Below are positions 21,534-22,618 of a stretch of 22,618 nt of DNA, piece by piece; the stretch's first letter is position 1; every line of letters starts with the position of its first letter. Where the stretch lies: positions 1 through 22,618 of the forward strand of contig JANBTH010000272.1 in NCBI GenBank assembly GCA_027578815.1, in the 5' to 3' direction. Source of the DNA: Coemansia sp. RSA 1804. Lineage: Eukaryota; Kickxellomycota; Kickxellomycetes; Kickxellales; Kickxellaceae. The notes below the pieces were generated by a model. That model was not told the origin of the DNA and did no database searches. It worked only from the letters and a program-made list of their open reading frames with translations. The translations under genes were made by a program, and so were the position numbers.

Positions 21534-22565
21534 CGTTCAAGACGGATGCTATAAGTGTGTTTATCCGGAACAACATTTTCAACCAGGTCAAAGTACATGT
21601 TTTTTATATATAAAGCCACATTATTTATCATTGTTTATAAATCATTTACTCAATTCAACCATACGCAAAATGCGAAAAACAACTATATTTATAATAGACA
21701 TTTGAAGTATGCCATTTCCATGGAATACATCGTCCTGTTCACATCCGTAGCACTTTGATAGAATACTTTCATTGACTGGTCTTGATTAATGATGTCCTTG
21801 GCCTCTTGGTTACTCTGCTATTGATGCTGCTTCTTCAAGTCTTGCTACTTTGTCACAGGTTATTTGATAATACAGCAATAGTAGCTGTTATCTTGCTGGT
21901 CCTATTTTTTTGGTGGTGGTGGCGGTGGTGGCGGTGGTCTTTTTACATGTTCCGGGTAAGGTCTAGGGAGTGGAGGCTTTTGCTTTTTATCTTTTGGCAT
22001 TTTCTTATATCGGTTTCCTTGCTTGCTATATGAATTGTTTAGTAGAAAGAGCTGGTGTTTGGCAGGAATATTATTTGAACGGAAAACAGAAACTCAGTAG
22101 GAAATTCATTTATTTATATGCTGACGGGGTACACTACAAATTAATACATTCTTTCGTATCTTGTAGGACAATGACTTTAGAACTACAGCCATATTAATTT
22201 ATTACATTTTGGAAATATATTTCCATTTCCCCCTTTGCTACAAAGGTGTATATTATAATATAGCAATTAGCTTTTTAGTAAACAGGACATTTAAAGACAT
22301 TGGTGGACGCAAATATATTATATTTTGCACACGGCGCTTGAAAGAGTTTGTAATCTTTGTGCTGTCCTTTGTACTTTCCGCCTTTAGCTGCTTTCTTTTT
22401 CATCCACCCCAAAAGAAAGTTGGCAATTTGTCTCTGTATTATTACTCTCCAGTCAACGCTTGCAAAGAGCAAAAAAAATATTTCTTGCAAAGTAGCAATT
22501 AAAATAATTTACTGATATTTTCAATATGTTTTGAAAGAAAGGAAAAAGTACTATGATGACCTCAA
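21534..22565. other. 3' region of the giant gene and intergenic DNA
   Basis: AT-rich, with TATATATAAAG near 21604-21614 and further AT-rich runs suited to 3'-end formation. A plus-strand frame at 21782-22033 is a low-complexity hydrophobic shadow containing the TGG repeat. No gene is supported. If the minus-strand frame at the window edge is real, its 3' UTR lies here, making the two genes convergent. Confidence 0.45.
21911..21938 (+). repeat. Imperfect (TGG/CGG)n tract
   Basis: Nine TGG or CGG triplets in a row after a T run, on the plus strand, in the 3' region of the giant gene. It contains many GG pairs and could form a weak two-layer G-quadruplex in RNA. Confidence 0.85.
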
Positions 22566-22618
22566 TTATCCAGAGCAGTTGTTGGGCGACATCCATTCCA
22601 CAGGCACCTCCAAAGGCA
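22566..22618 (-). CDS. Possible C-terminal end of a minus-strand gene, truncated by the window
   Basis: On the minus strand the last bases read in one frame as PLEVPVEWMSPNNCSG followed by TAA at 22566-22568. The composition is coding-like and the GC content rises sharply from the AT-rich DNA beside it. The remainder is outside the window, so no family can be named, and the plus strand is also open to the edge. Low confidence. Confidence 0.3.
   Translation of the reverse strand, partial: PLEVPVEWMSPNNCSG

Noticed and set aside
21782..22033. Frame with a striking Trp/Arg run and hydrophobic segments
   Set aside because: The Trp run is just the TGG/CGG repeat, and the rest is low-complexity T-rich DNA; no family and no promoter signs.

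Overview
This looks like a window of fungal nuclear genome. The reasons are large intron-bearing genes, GTAAG-type donors, one perfect TACTAAC branch point, a Pho85-type (PCL) cyclin, and an ARO8-like aminotransferase. No prokaryotic signals are visible: no operons, no Shine-Dalgarno sites, no CRISPR, no IS elements. The long glutamine/asparagine/serine-rich proteins and several introns of 400-530 nt argue against a hemiascomycete yeast. An early-diverging (zygomycete-grade, possibly Kickxellomycotina-like) fungus is my guess, held with low confidence.

Layout, left to right. (1) 11-1585, minus: a complete single-exon fold-type I PLP aminotransferase of the Aro8/aminoadipate type. (2) 1586-3884: 2.3 kb without a convincing gene, holding the aminotransferase promoter/leader and the 3' side of the next gene. 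(3) 3885-7466, minus: a four-exon Pho85-type cyclin. Its cyclin box is rebuilt across two introns, and a long disordered C-terminal region is probably joined by a third intron. (4) 7467-10600: about 3.1 kb upstream of the cyclin with no convincing gene, two pyrimidine-rich minus-strand blocks, two SCB/MCB-like hexamer cores and a CTTT microsatellite. (5) 10797-11564, minus: eIF6 (TIF6), the clearest identification in the window. (6) 11565-13105: a divergent promoter region with a probable 5'-leader intron. (7) 13106-21533, plus: a very large, mostly disordered protein of unknown function, read as two exons joined by a 424-nt intron (about 2667 residues). (8) 21534-22618: AT-rich 3' region and, at the very edge, what may be the last codons of another minus-strand gene.

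The genes do not form a pathway: amino-acid metabolism, cell-cycle/nutrient cyclin, ribosome maturation and an unknown scaffold-like protein sit side by side. The parts most worth a second look are the giant unknown protein, with four H-x-R-x-x-S sites that fit the NDR/LATS (Cbk1/Orb6) kinase consensus, and the two introns whose retention or alternative splicing would yield truncated but plausible proteins. I see no clear novel system such as a defence island or mobile element.
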